A stretch of DNA of 64,000 nucleotides from Pseudomonas sp. ANT_J12 (GCF_008370045.1 NZ_VOBN01000027.1:1-64000); one strand, 5' to 3'. Shown: positions 36,191-46,361, counted from the first letter of the stretch. The notes: generated by a model from the letters alone, not told the origin. Numbers and translations: made by a program.

Positions 36191-38383
36191 TTACCAGGTG
36201 TAGCGATAACCCACGGTCACGGCCATCGGCTGTTCGATGCCGCGACCCTTGGTGTAGGTGGCCTCGGCATAGAGGTTGTGCTTGTCGGCGACGCTGATCA
36301 TGACCCCGCCACCGATCTCGGCCCGGGAACCCGGCAGGCGACTGTCGAGTTTCGCGCCGCTGACCTTCACGTTGCTCTTGCCGGCATGCTCGGTGATCCA
36401 GTTCGCCTTGGCGTAAGGTTTGACGGTCATGCCGTTGTCCAGTTTCAGGTCACGACCGACCACACCGCCGATCCGGCTCTGCACGGACAACATCGCATCC
36501 TGCTCCACCGTCAAGCCGTTGCTGGCGGCGTAGCGGCTGCCGCTGATGCGGGTTACTTGCAGGCCGGCTTGCGGCTCGACGAACCAGCCTTGGCTCAGGT
36601 CAATGTGCTTGCCCACTTGCACGTCAGCCGTCACCGCGTGGTTCTTGAATTTTGCCTTGACCTTGTTGCCCAGGTTGCTGGTGATCTTGGTTTCATTGTC
36701 CAGGCGGCTATATTTCACGGTGCCGTCGACATACAGACCGCTACGGTCCAGGTAGCTGGCGTAACCGCCGAGGGTCGTGCTGTCGGTGGTGCCTTTGCTG
36801 GCCTCGCCGAACGACTGCCGGCCCTTGCCCTGGCCAAACAAAGCTCCGACGTACAGCGTGCCATCGGCGAACGACATGGCCTTGTCGGCGCCGACCTCGA
36901 AGCCGTTGATCTGCTGGTCGAAGGCGCGGCTGGCGCCGGTGTCCAGGTGTTGCTCGGCACCGTAGCCACGGGTCCACAAACCGCCCTGATCCTTGCCCGA
37001 ACGCAGCTCGCCGAAATGGCCGAGGGTGGCGCTCATCTGGGCGCTGATCAGTGCGGCGCTGGCGGCGTGACTGGCGACCGCCGCGTTGGCGCCCTTACTC
37101 AGGGTTTGCGCTTGAGGGCGGTGCACAGGCTGGGCAGGTTTGGCCAGCTCGGCAGGGATCGCCGGCTTTTCCTGCGGGTTGACCGGCGTGACGGGATTGA
37201 CCGGCGTTGTCGGGTCAATCGGTGTTACCGGGGTGACCGGATCGACCGGTGGGACTTTCGAGCCATCGGGATCGTTGATCGGATCGACATCCGCCGAGTT
37301 CATCAGATACCAATCTTCGCCAACGTGTTGCAGCTCATAGCGAAAGGCCCCGGCATCCACGGTCTTGCCATACAGGCTGAAGCTGCCGTGGCCGCCATTG
37401 CCGTCCACCAGCGCCAAGGCGTAGGGGTTCGCGGGGGCCTTGCCCGAGTCGGCAACCACCAGCGTGTGATTGCCGCTGATCTCGCCCTGCACCTTGATCA
37501 GGTCGCCGCGCAGATCGGCCAGGTCGGTGTTCATCATGAAGGTGCCATTGCCGCTCAACGGGCCTTTGACGAACAAGGTATGGAAGCCGCTGATGGCCGG
37601 ATCGGCAAAGCTGACCTGTCCGTCGACATGGGTGTTTTCACCCAGGATCGCATCGCCCTTGAGCTGCAAGACCCCGCCCTGGTTGATCGACGTGTTGCTG
37701 GCTTCGGCGCGATCGGCCATGGCCATGAGCCCGCCCTGGTTGACGGTGGTGTTGTGCACGGTGGTGCCGGAATCGACTTCGAACAGGCCGCCGTCGTTCA
37801 CCACGGTATCGCTGGCAAACGCCGAATCGAAGACCGACATGACCCCGCCGTCATTCACGGTGGTGTCCTGCACGTGGGCATTTTCATACACCGTCATCTG
37901 GCTGTTGCTGACGCGGGTGTCCGTGGCCGAGGCTTCGTTGAACACCCACATGGAACCACCGTTGAGCTGGGTATCGCTGACCGACGCTTGTTTTGCGACG
38001 TCCAGATTGCCGTTGTTGACCGTCGTATGCTGCGCCGTGGCCGAGCCGACGACCACCATCTGACCGTTGTTCAACAGGCTGTCTTGCGCCGACGCGGAGT
38101 CATTGATTTCCAGCCAACCGTTGTTGCCGTTAACGGTCGTGCCAATCACTGAGCCCGAATCCCAGACGCGCAGGCGCCCGTTGATCACCATACTGTTGAC
38201 GATAGAACCGCCCGTGCCGACCTGCAGCGAACTGCCGTCGTCCATCCGGATGTTTTCCTGAAACGTGGTCAGGCATCGGCTCTGGTCGCAGTTCTCGGCA
38301 GACACCTGTTCAACGGCGCAGCCCAGCAGCAACACAGCACCCGAGAGCGATACTTTAGAAAAACGCTTATTTGATTTGGACAT
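36191..38383 (-). CDS. pertactin-like autotransporter 2
   Basis: 730 residues from MSKSNKRFS. Signal segment VSLSGAVLLLGCAVEQVSA; the passenger has a row of about ten short beta-helix repeats of 18-20 residues centred on words like TTVNDGGVMSV, TVVNDGGLFEV and TTVNQGGLMAM (AIDA/pertactin style). Autochaperone-like segment LQHVGEDWYLMNS, Pro/Thr/Asp linker (PVTPVTPIDPTTPVNPVTP), and an intact barrel ending GYRYTW. Unlike autotransporter 1 it has no stop at the barrel entrance (AFDQQINGFEVG). There is no RGD and no protease triad, so an adhesive passenger is more likely than an enzymatic one. Confidence 0.92.
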   Translation of the reverse strand: MSKSNKRFSKVSLSGAVLLLGCAVEQVSAENCDQSRCLTTFQENIRMDDGSSLQVGTGGSIVNSMVINGRLRVWDSGSVIGTTVNGNNGWLEINDSASAQDSLLNNGQMVVVGSATAQHTTVNNGNLDVAKQASVSDTQLNGGSMWVFNEASATDTRVSNSQMTVYENAHVQDTTVNDGGVMSVFDSAFASDTVVNDGGLFEVDSGTTVHNTTVNQGGLMAMADRAEASNTSINQGGVLQLKGDAILGENTHVDGQVSFADPAISGFHTLFVKGPLSGNGTFMMNTDLADLRGDLIKVQGEISGNHTLVVADSGKAPANPYALALVDGNGGHGSFSLYGKTVDAGAFRYELQHVGEDWYLMNSADVDPINDPDGSKVPPVDPVTPVTPIDPTTPVNPVTPVNPQEKPAIPAELAKPAQPVHRPQAQTLSKGANAAVASHAASAALISAQMSATLGHFGELRSGKDQGGLWTRGYGAEQHLDTGASRAFDQQINGFEVGADKAMSFADGTLYVGALFGQGKGRQSFGEASKGTTDSTTLGGYASYLDRSGLYVDGTVKYSRLDNETKITSNLGNKVKAKFKNHAVTADVQVGKHIDLSQGWFVEPQAGLQVTRISGSRYAASNGLTVEQDAMLSVQSRIGGVVGRDLKLDNGMTVKPYAKANWITEHAGKSNVKVSGAKLDSRLPGSRAEIGGGVMISVADKHNLYAEATYTKGRGIEQPMAVTVGYRYTW

Positions 38384-38467
38384 GGGACACCTGCCGACTG
38401 CTTGGAAAGTGCCGCAGATTCTCCGGGGCTGGCGGGTGTCGGTAACGCAGGTGTTTCCCAAGTTTTT

Positions 38468-38483
38468 GTCGGAAGTATCCTAC
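38468..38483. promoter_or_regulatory. inverted TCCTAC-type site upstream of autotransporter 2
   Basis: GTCGGAAGTATCCTAC is an imperfect palindrome with half-sites TCCGAC (minus) and TCCTAC (plus), about 85 bp before the autotransporter start. It resembles the fimbrial hexamers but no 23/22-bp array accompanies it. Confidence 0.4.
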
Positions 38484-38487
38484 AAAG

Positions 38488-41400
38488 TCAGCTGTTGATC
38501 GTGGCGCGGAGGCTGTCCTGCAGGCGCTTCATTTGCGTGAAAAACGCCTCCAGCAACGGGCTCAAACCCGCTGCCGGCGCGGCGTCCCGGCAGCCATGCT
38601 CAAGCTGTTCGCAAGCGCTGATCAACGGCGCGGCGTGGATGATCCGCGCGCTGCCGAGGATCTTGTGGCAGCGACGAGCGGTGGCGTCCAGATCCCCGGC
38701 GGCGTACAGCGCTTGCAGGGCATCGGCGTCTTCCTGGTTGGTGCGCAGCACGGTGCTCAGCAGTTGGCGGGTCAACGTTGCGTCGCCCGCCGTGATGTCG
38801 CTGATCCTGGATAAATCGAAGCATGGCGCACTGGCCTGACGTCCCAGTTCCGCCTCGCGCAGATAACGTTCCAGTGCATCGCGAGTGACCGGTTTGAACA
38901 GGCAATCGTTCATGCCGGCGTCCCGACAACGCTGGACTTCCTCGGGTTGTGCGTTGGCGGTCAGCCCCAGGACATGGGTGGGCGAACGGCCCTCGGCGGC
39001 TTCGATGGCGCGCAATTGGCGGGTCATTTCGTCGCCCGCCATTAGCGGCATGTTGCTGTCGGTCATCACATAATCGAAGGTGTCCCGGCCCCACAGGCGC
39101 AGACCTTCCACGCCGTTTTCGGCGCAGGTGACGCGCATGCCCAGGGCTTCGAGTTGTCGTTGCAGGACCACGCGGTTGAACTCGTGATCCTCGACGATCA
39201 GCACATGGCGCGACGGCAGGGGCGGCAGCTGTTCGGTGTCGAGCACCGGCAGCGCTTCATCGACCGCGACCAGCGGCGCGTCGAGGCTGAAGGTGAAACA
39301 CGAGCCTTGTCCCGGCGTGCTGGCGCACTGCAATTGGCCGCCCATCAGTTGCGACAGTTGCTGACAGATCGCCAGGCCCAGGCCGGTGCCGATCTGCAAC
39401 TCGGTGTCACTGCTCTGGAACTGCGTGTAGGGCTGGAACAGCCGTTGGCGCTGTTGCTCATCCATGCCGATGCCGGTGTCGATCACCGCCAGTTGCACGT
39501 GGGCCAGTGGCCCGTCGCTGTCCAGGCTCAACTCGACGGTGACCGTCCCTTGCGGGGTGAACTTGATCGCGTTGCTCAACAGGTTCGACAGGATCTGCCG
39601 GAAGCGCAGCGAGTCCAGTTGCACCGCGCTGTCTTCGCCATGACTGACGAACTTCAACTCGACGTTTTTCTGTTGGGCGAGGCTGGCGAAACTCTGGATT
39701 ACCGTGCGTGCCAGGCGTTGCAACTGGCAACTGCTGCAGCGCAGTTCAAACTTGCCCGACTCGATCTTCGACAGGTCGAGAATCTCGCCGATCAACTCCA
39801 TCATGCCGCCGGCCGATTTCTGGGCGATGTCGACCAACTCAGGGTCAGGACGCCCGTTACGCATCAATTCCAGGACTCCGATCAGGGCGCTCATCGGCGT
39901 GCGGATTTCGTGACTCATCACCGCCAGGAAGTGGCTCTTGCCCCGATTGGCGGCTTCGGCCTGATCCTTGGCCTGGTGCAGCGCGTGTTGCAGGTTCTGC
40001 TGTTCGGTGAGGTCGATCCAGCCGCCGATGACCCCGGTCATGGTGCCGTCGGAATCGCGGTAGGGCAGGGCCCAGTGGTAGATGTGGTAGGTCTTGTCCT
40101 TGACGGTCAGGTCGAAGTTGTCGAAGGACGGCTCGCCGCTGTCGAGGGTGGCGCGGTGGATGCGTTTGTAACTGCGGGCGGCATCGAGGTCCATGATGCT
40201 GGCCTCGATCAAGCCTTTGTTCAGCACCTGGTCGAGCTCGACCTCCATCGCCTGCAAATACGCGCGGTTGCAGGTCAGCAGCAGGCCTTGGCGGTCGCGC
40301 ACGTAGATCGGGTTGGGCGTGCCGTCCACCAGCACTTTCATGAACACCAATTGGTCGTTCAAGGCTTTTTGCGCTTTCAAGCGTTCGGCGATTTGCCGGC
40401 GCAGGCCCAGGTTCCACGCCAGGATAGCGAGCAACACCACCAGCGCCCCGACAACGGCGCGGTACAACCAGTCCTTGTAAGCATTCCAGCCTGCGGGGCT
40501 TTCCTGGGGGCTCTGCCAGCGGTTGGCCAGGTCGCTGAACTCGTTGGGCGGGATGTCCAGCAGGGCTTTGTTGAGGATCGACACCAGTTCGACGTTCTGC
40601 GTGCCAGTGGCAAAACCGATCAGCGCCGGTGGCGACCCGATCACCGAATCGATTTGCAACCGGCCACGGAAAAACCGGTCGATCAGGTATGCCGCGCCCA
40701 GTTGCGGCTGGACCACGCCTTCAACCTTGCCCTCGGCGAGCAATTCGTAGGTTTCAATCGGCGTGTCGACTTCCACCCGGCGAATGTCCGGCCATTCCCG
40801 TTCCAGCCAATTGGCGGTGGCCGAACCGCGGATGATGGCCACGGACAGGCCTTTGAGCCCGACCAGCCCCGCATGCTCGGGCTGGGTGCGGGTCACCAGC
40901 ACGAACGGGTTGACCACATAAGGTCGGGTAAACATCAGGTTCTGTTCTCGTTCGGCGCTGTAGGTCAGGGCGCCGATGAGGCTGACCGGGTCGCGCTGCA
41001 CGCGGCTGGTCATGGCGTCGACCGAGGTGATTTTGGTCGGGCGGAACACCAGGCCGGTACGGTCGTTGATTATCTCCAGCAGGTCCGCCGCCATGCCCCG
41101 CAGTTGGCCGTCGGCATTGAAGAAACTGAATGGCGAATAGAGCTCGTTGGCCAGCAGTTCGACGTCGGGATGTTCCTTGATCCATTGCTGTTCGGCGGCG
41201 GTCAGTTGCAAGCGGCTGTAACCCAGTTTCGGGTTGGTGCCGATGCCCCAGCGCCGGGCAATCACTGCACTGTCCTGGGGGGAGATCTTCGCCAGGGTGC
41301 CGTTGAGCAAGGTCATCAGTTATCATCCTGGCGGCGCAGGGCAAAACTGAAGCCCAGGCCTTCGGAGTCGCGCTGGATCGTCTGTTTCAGGCTCTGTTGA

Positions 41401-42047
41401 TAGCTGCGTTCCAGCAGGTATTGCGCGGAAATCGCGTCGGTCAGCAGCGCGGTGTTGTCGCCGTAGGCCACCCGGCCCAGGCCTTGTTCAGTGGACAGCA
41501 CCGATTGCACTTGTTGCTCGGGAAACAGCGTGGCCACGCGTTCCTGCTGAATCCAGTCCGGGTCGAACAGCACGGTGGTGCCGCGAGGCACTCTGTCGTT
41601 GGGCCAGTGGGTGCCGAAGCGGCTGATCAACACCGCCTGGTCATAGGCATAGGGCGCGCTGAGCACGATATCGCCGTGGTTCGGTTCGAGGTGATTGATG
41701 CGCGGCACCAGATCGACATCACCTTGTTGCAGGGCGGCCAGTGCCTGTTGCTGGGTAGGGTAGCGATTGACCTGCAAACGCACGCCCAAAGCCCGGGCCA
41801 ACACATCGAGGTAATCGGCGGACAGGCCTTCGTAGTCTTTCTGGTTGGTGGTCATGTCCAGGGGGGGACGATCGGGCAGGTAGACGCCGACGTTGATCAC
41901 GCTTTTCTTCGCCAGCCATTGCCGTTGCGTGACGCTGAGCGTCGGCTCTACGTGGCTGTCAGCGGAGCGGCTGAGCAGCGTTAGCGGTTCGGCAGACGCC
42001 AGCAACGACGTCAGTAGCAGCACGCCCATGAGCATTCGACGGATCAT
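38488..42047 (-). pseudogene. BvgS/EvgS-type hybrid sensor kinase 2, split by a one-base frameshift at about 41318
   Basis: The upstream part (42047-41316, 243 residues) has a signal peptide (LLLTSLLASA) and most of the first SBP_bac_3 domain, ending FALRRQDDN. The downstream part (41316-38488, 942 residues) resumes at MTLLNGTLAKISPQDSAVI and holds SBP_bac_3 domain 2, TM (VVGALVVLLAILAWNLGL), PAS, HisKA (SHEIRTPMSALIG), HATPase, receiver (MTDSNMPLMAG) and Hpt (CHKILGSAR). Domains match the kinase at 25690. One added base in AACTGATGACC would give a continuous protein of about 1186 residues. The stop and restart overlap as TGATG, so coupled synthesis of two pieces is conceivable. It follows its regulator gene by 3 bp. 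Confidence 0.85.
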
Positions 42048-42050
42048 GGC

Positions 42051-42674
42051 TCAGACCAGATGGTTGCGTTTGGCGAACTCGATCAGCTCCAGCAGCGTGG
42101 AGGTGTTGAGTTTTTGCATCAGCCGGGTTTTGTAGGTGCTGACGGTCTTGTTGCTCAGCAGCATGTCGTCGGCAATCTGCTTGTTGCTTTTGCCCAGGGC
42201 CAAGCCATGCAACACCTTGAGCTCGCGACGGGTTATCGCGCTGAGCAGTTGTGCATCGTTCTGGGCGAAATCGCTTTGCCGTACCGAAGTGAATGCGCCG
42301 ATGGGAAACCAGGTCTTGCCGCTGGCGATGGCTTTGAGGGCGGTGCCGATTTCCTCCGGGTCATCGACCTTAGACAGAAACGCCGACGCCCCGGCCCGCA
42401 TGCATTGCGCTGCGTAGGCCTGGCTTTTCAACCCGGTGTGCACCAGCACATGGGCCTTGTTGCCGCCGACGCGCAGCCGGTCGAGCACCGCCATGCCGTC
42501 GAGCTGCGGAATATCGAGGTCCAGGACAATGGCGTCCGGCTGGAGCTCGAAGGCTTTGCTCAGTGCGTCCACGCCGTTATCGCACTCGGCGACAATCTCA
42601 TGGCCTTCACGGGTCAGAATCATCCCGAGCGCCATGCGTACTACCGCGTGATCATCGACCAGTAACACTTTCAT
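42051..42674 (-). CDS. LuxR/NarL-family response regulator (BvgA/EvgA/RocA type), partner of sensor kinase 2
   Basis: 207 residues; receiver with D8-D9, D52 (VLDLDIPQLDG), T in LVHTGLK and K in LSKVDD; GerE HTH ITRRELKVLHGLALGKSNKQIADDMLLSNKTVSTYKTRLMQKL. First gene of a two-gene operon with the split kinase (3-bp gap). It closely resembles the orphan regulator at 18740, so the two are a recent duplication. Confidence 0.93.
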   Translation of the reverse strand: MKVLLVDDHAVVRMALGMILTREGHEIVAECDNGVDALSKAFELQPDAIVLDLDIPQLDGMAVLDRLRVGGNKAHVLVHTGLKSQAYAAQCMRAGASAFLSKVDDPEEIGTALKAIASGKTWFPIGAFTSVRQSDFAQNDAQLLSAITRRELKVLHGLALGKSNKQIADDMLLSNKTVSTYKTRLMQKLNTSTLLELIEFAKRNHLV

Positions 42675-42868
42675 CGGTCAGCCCTCATACCCAGATTCAG
42701 CATAGTCCCGGAGTTGAAAAACGGCTCAGAGGAGCGGATGCATGGTGAGGGCGGTAAAAAAGGGGGCGATCCTACGCGGTTTGCGTGGCGTCGCGATAGG
42801 GGCGGGCGCACAGCGATTGCGCGAAACGTTGGGGCATTTGTGCAAGTCGGCTACTGGAACGGATGAAC

Positions 42869-43016
42869 CCTGTGGTGAGGGAGTCATGCTCCCGCTCGGC
42901 TGCGCAGCAGTCGTAAAACCAGCGAATGCGGTCTATCTGAAAGACCTCGATCGCCGGTTTTTGGGGCCGCTTCGCAGCCCAGCGGGAGCAAGCTCCCTGC
43001 CCTCCACCTCACAGGG
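42869..43016. repeat. long REP palindrome in the 42675-43020 gap
   Basis: Outer arms TGTGGTGAGGGAGTCATGCT and AGCAAGCTCCCTGCCCTCCA with inner GCTGCGCAGC / GCTTCGCAGCC words. The rest of this roughly 345-bp gap shows nothing beyond the regulator promoter near 42680-42780. Confidence 0.75.
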
Positions 43017-43020
43017 ATGG

Positions 43021-43815
43021 TCAGGCAATGGTGTCCACGACGCCGCCGTCCACTCGCAACGCCGCGCCGGTGGTGGCCGATGCTTGCGGCGACGCCACGT
43101 AAACCACCATGTTCGCCACTTCCTCCATGTTCGCCGCCCGCTGGATGATCGACGTCGGGCGGTTGGCCATGACAAAGTCCGCCGCCACTTTTTCCATCGG
43201 CTCACCGGACTTTTGCTGCGCATCCTTGAGCATCTCTTCAAGGCCTTCGGACAACGTCGGCCCCGGTAGAACCGCATTCACCGTCACCCCCGTACCCGCC
43301 ATGCGCTTGGCCAGGCCCCGGGCAATCGACAGGTTGGAAGTCTTGGTAAAGCCGTAATGAATCATGTCCGCCGGGATGTTCAACGCCGACTCCGAAGAAA
43401 TGAACACCACCCGACCCCAGCCGTTCTTCGCCATGTCTTGCAGATACGCACGGGACAGCCTCACGCCGGACATCACATTCACTTCAAAGAATTTTTCCCA
43501 GACGTCATCCTCGGTTTCGAAGAAATCCTGCGGGCCGTAGATCCCGACGTTATTCACCAGGATATCCACCCGGGGCAGGGCGGCGACCATCACCCTGCAA
43601 CCCTCGGCGCTACCGACATCGGCGGCAACACCTCGCACCTTGGCGGAGGGAAGCAAGTGCTTGAGCTGGGTGACAGCGGCGTCCACGGCATCCTGCTTGC
43701 GGCCATTGATCACGACCTCGGCGCCTGACTGGGCCAGACCTTTGGCGATGGCGAAACCGATGCCCTGGGTGGAACCGGTAACGAGGGCGGTTTTGTTGGA
43801 TAGATCGATGTTCAT
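43021..43815 (-). CDS. short-chain dehydrogenase/reductase
   Basis: 264 residues of the classical SDR type. NAD(P) motif TGSTQGIG (14-20), NNVG (88-91), catalytic S141 region (FISSESA), Y154-x3-K158 (YGFTK), and a C-terminal VDGGVVD. R39 after strand 2 (INGRK) suggests NADP(H) preference. Substrate unknown; a 3-oxoacyl- or hydroxy-compound reductase is plausible. It appears monocistronic. Confidence 0.93.
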   Translation of the reverse strand: MNIDLSNKTALVTGSTQGIGFAIAKGLAQSGAEVVINGRKQDAVDAAVTQLKHLLPSAKVRGVAADVGSAEGCRVMVAALPRVDILVNNVGIYGPQDFFETEDDVWEKFFEVNVMSGVRLSRAYLQDMAKNGWGRVVFISSESALNIPADMIHYGFTKTSNLSIARGLAKRMAGTGVTVNAVLPGPTLSEGLEEMLKDAQQKSGEPMEKVAADFVMANRPTSIIQRAANMEEVANMVVYVASPQASATTGAALRVDGGVVDTIA

Positions 43816-44005
43816 GGGAATCGCGCTCTTGAAGGGGAGGTCAGAGGGAGGACTGCGAGCCTCTTAGCCTAGTTCAAGAGAAAAAACCCGAATGTGAGCC
43901 GTGCACCCACCCCGCGGGGCTGCTTTGTTGTAAAAAAGTTTGTCAGCAGCAACGCTTAACGCCAGTCTGAGGGGCCGCTGATTTCTACCAAGGCCTTTCG
44001 CCCCC

Positions 44006-45136
44006 ATGTCTGAAAAAACCGCCGACAAACACTCAACCCGAGCCGCGTCCGTATTGGCCCTGTGTCTACCTGGTGATGTCTTGTTGTACCTGCTGTTGCC
44101 GATGCAGCCTCAGGCCTTCGGCATCAGCCTGGCCGAAGCGGGCATTTTGCTGGCGGCCAATCGCTTGGTGCGTATTTTCGGTTATCGCTATGTCATGGAG
44201 TTTTACACCCGCCAGGGTGATCGGCCGGCGTTGTTGCTGGCCACCGGGACTGCCGCGTTGTGCGCGTTGGGTTACGCGACCTTGTCGGGGTTTTGGTGGT
44301 TGTTGCTGTTGCGCCTGGGCTGGGGCTTGTCTTATGCGGCGCTGAATTTGTCCACGCAGGTGATGGCGACCGCCGAGCCCTTGGGCGCTGCGCGTCGTAC
44401 CGGGCGTTCGCGGGCGGTGATTGCGGCGGGGCCGATGCTGGCGCTGCCGTTGGGGGCGTTGTTGAGTGTGGAATATGGGCCTCGGTTGATTTTTTTCCTG
44501 ATGTTCGCCACCTCGTTGATTGCGATGTGGCTGGCGTTGGGGTTGCCATCGGCGCCGCATCCGATGTCGGCGTCGACCCGTCGTTTCAAGCGTCCCGACA
44601 GTGTCGCGATGTGGTCGTTTATCGAAGGCCTGACCCTCGACGGGCTGTTCATCATTGGCCTCTCGCTGCTGGCGCAACACCTGCTGGAAGGCAACGCAGT
44701 GGTGGTGGCCGGGACGTTGCTGGCGTTGCGTTATGTCTCGGAATTGTTGCTCAGCCCCTTGGGCGGCATCGCAGCCCAGCGTTGGGGTGCGACGCGGATG
44801 CTGATCGTCTTCTCGTTGATGACGTCAACGGCGTTGATCGGCTTTGGCTTCCACTGGCTGGTGGTCGGCGGGGCGTTGGTGCTGGTGTTGCGCGCGTTGC
44901 AACTGCCGTTGGTGGTGACCGTCATCGCGCAACGTCATCCGGACAGCGGGCGGGTGCGGGCGCTGGCGGGGAATGCGGTGTGGCGGGATATCGGGGCGGG
45001 CGTGGGGCCGTTGTTGGCCGGGTTTGTGTTGCCGGTGGCGCCGTCGGAATGGGTGTATACGGCAGCCGCGTTATGTCTGGCGGCCAGTGCATTGGCTTGT
45101 CTGGAGCGCAAAAAGGGTGTGCTGCCAAGACCTTGA
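44006..45136 (+). CDS. MFS transporter
   Basis: 376 residues with about ten to twelve predicted helices in two halves, e.g. ALCLPGDVLLYLLLPMQPQAFGISLAEAGILLAANRLVRIFGYR and, in the second half, PSEWVYTAAALCLAASALACLERK. The short cytoplasmic start has no signal peptide. It looks like a drug/metabolite exporter of the major facilitator superfamily, on the short side for the family. A terminator follows. The substrate cannot be inferred from the neighbours. Confidence 0.85.
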   Translation: MSEKTADKHSTRAASVLALCLPGDVLLYLLLPMQPQAFGISLAEAGILLAANRLVRIFGYRYVMEFYTRQGDRPALLLATGTAALCALGYATLSGFWWLLLLRLGWGLSYAALNLSTQVMATAEPLGAARRTGRSRAVIAAGPMLALPLGALLSVEYGPRLIFFLMFATSLIAMWLALGLPSAPHPMSASTRRFKRPDSVAMWSFIEGLTLDGLFIIGLSLLAQHLLEGNAVVVAGTLLALRYVSELLLSPLGGIAAQRWGATRMLIVFSLMTSTALIGFGFHWLVVGGALVLVLRALQLPLVVTVIAQRHPDSGRVRALAGNAVWRDIGAGVGPLLAGFVLPVAPSEWVYTAAALCLAASALACLERKKGVLPRP

Positions 45137-45143
45137 CGAAAAT

Positions 45144-45172
45144 GGGCGACCTGAAGGGGTCGCCCGTTTTTT
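45144..45172 (+). terminator. rho-independent terminator of the MFS gene
   Basis: Stem GGGCGACC / GGTCGCCC with loop TGAAG, followed by GTTTTTT. Confidence 0.92.
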
Positions 45173-45191
45173 ATGCCAATGACAAGCGGGA

Positions 45192-46361
45192 CTACTCGGT
45201 CAACGCGCTCAAAATCTGGTGCGCCGCTTTGATCCGTTCCGGAATCGGGAAATTCTTGTTGGCCAGGATCACGATGCCGATGTCTTTGGCCGGCACAAAC
45301 GCCACGTAGGTGCCGAAGCCACCGGTCGAACCGGTTTTGTTGAGCAGCACGCTGTTCGGCTCGGGTTGCGGCGGGTTCAGCCATTGCACTTTATGCGCCT
45401 CCATCGCCATGGGCGTCGAGTTGCCTGCCAGCAATTTGTCGAGGGTGATCGGGTAGGTGTAGCGCTCCCAGCCCAGGCCCTGGGTCATGTCGCCGACGGT
45501 GTAGTAACCGGCGTGAGTCGTGGCGATGGCTTGCTGCAACGGTTTTTCCAGTGACGCCGGTTTCAGGTTCGCCTGAACAAAGCGAATCATGTCCACCGCA
45601 CTGGTTTTCACGCCATAGGCCTCGGAATCCAGCGCCCCTGGCCCGACGCGCGCAGGCTTGCCGTTCTTGTCGTAGCCTTGGGCGTAAACGCTCATCTGAT
45701 CCGGCGGCACCTGCAAGAAGGTGTGGGACAGCCCGAGTTTGGGCAGCAAGATTTTTTCCATGGCCTCATCAAACGGCAGGCCCAGCTGAAGAGCGGCTAA
45801 ATAGCCGAACAACCCGATGCTGGGGTTCGAATACTGGCGATGAGTACCCGCCGCATACACCGGTTTCCACTGCTTGAAATAGCCGAGCATCTTGTCCGCA
45901 TGATCCGCGGCATCCGGAAACTGCAATGGCAAACCACCGGCGGTGTAGGTGCCCAGTTGCAACACGCTGACGTTGTCGAACGCACTGCCGTCCAATTCCG
46001 GCAGGACCTTGCTGGCCTTGTCCGACAGGGACAATTTACCGGTCGCCTGGGCGTAGCCGCCGAGGGTGGCGGTGAAGGTTTTGCTCACCGAGCCGATTTC
46101 GAACAGGGTGTTTTCCGTAACAGCCTTGGCGTTTTCTTTGTCGGCGACGCCGTAGTTAAAGTAATGTGGCTGGCCGTTGACGGTGACGGCCACGGCCATG
46201 CCGGGAACGCCCTGGGCTTGCATCACCGGTTTAATCGCGGCGTCGACAACGCTTTGAACCTGCTGATCGGTCTGACCCTGCGCCAGGCACGGGCCAGCGC
46301 TGAGCAAGGCGACGCAAGCCCCGAACACAGTCAGTTTGGTGGTGTTGATTAGGTTCGTCAT
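45192..46361 (-). CDS. ampC: class C beta-lactamase
   Basis: 389 residues from the ATG at 46361 (AGGGAA upstream). Signal peptide VFGACVALLSAGPCLAQ. All class C motifs are present: S91-V-S-K94 with the nucleophile, Y177-S-N179, and K342-T-G (NKTGSTGGFG). Hydrolyses beta-lactams in the periplasm. It is divergent from a LysR gene at 46497 in the ampC-ampR arrangement, so induction by cell-wall fragments is expected from knowledge of that pair. Confidence 0.95.
   Translation of the reverse strand: MTNLINTTKLTVFGACVALLSAGPCLAQGQTDQQVQSVVDAAIKPVMQAQGVPGMAVAVTVNGQPHYFNYGVADKENAKAVTENTLFEIGSVSKTFTATLGGYAQATGKLSLSDKASKVLPELDGSAFDNVSVLQLGTYTAGGLPLQFPDAADHADKMLGYFKQWKPVYAAGTHRQYSNPSIGLFGYLAALQLGLPFDEAMEKILLPKLGLSHTFLQVPPDQMSVYAQGYDKNGKPARVGPGALDSEAYGVKTSAVDMIRFVQANLKPASLEKPLQQAIATTHAGYYTVGDMTQGLGWERYTYPITLDKLLAGNSTPMAMEAHKVQWLNPPQPEPNSVLLNKTGSTGGFGTYVAFVPAKDIGIVILANKNFPIPERIKAAHQILSALTE

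Noticed and set aside
36104..38152. 682-residue plus-strand frame opposite autotransporter 2
   Set aside because: Complement of repetitive, GC-rich coding DNA; the minus frame has signal peptide, repeats and a barrel ending in Trp.
42765..42780. TCCTAC word at 42772 as another regulator site
   Set aside because: It is single, lacks the 23/22-bp partners, and no plus-strand gene follows it.
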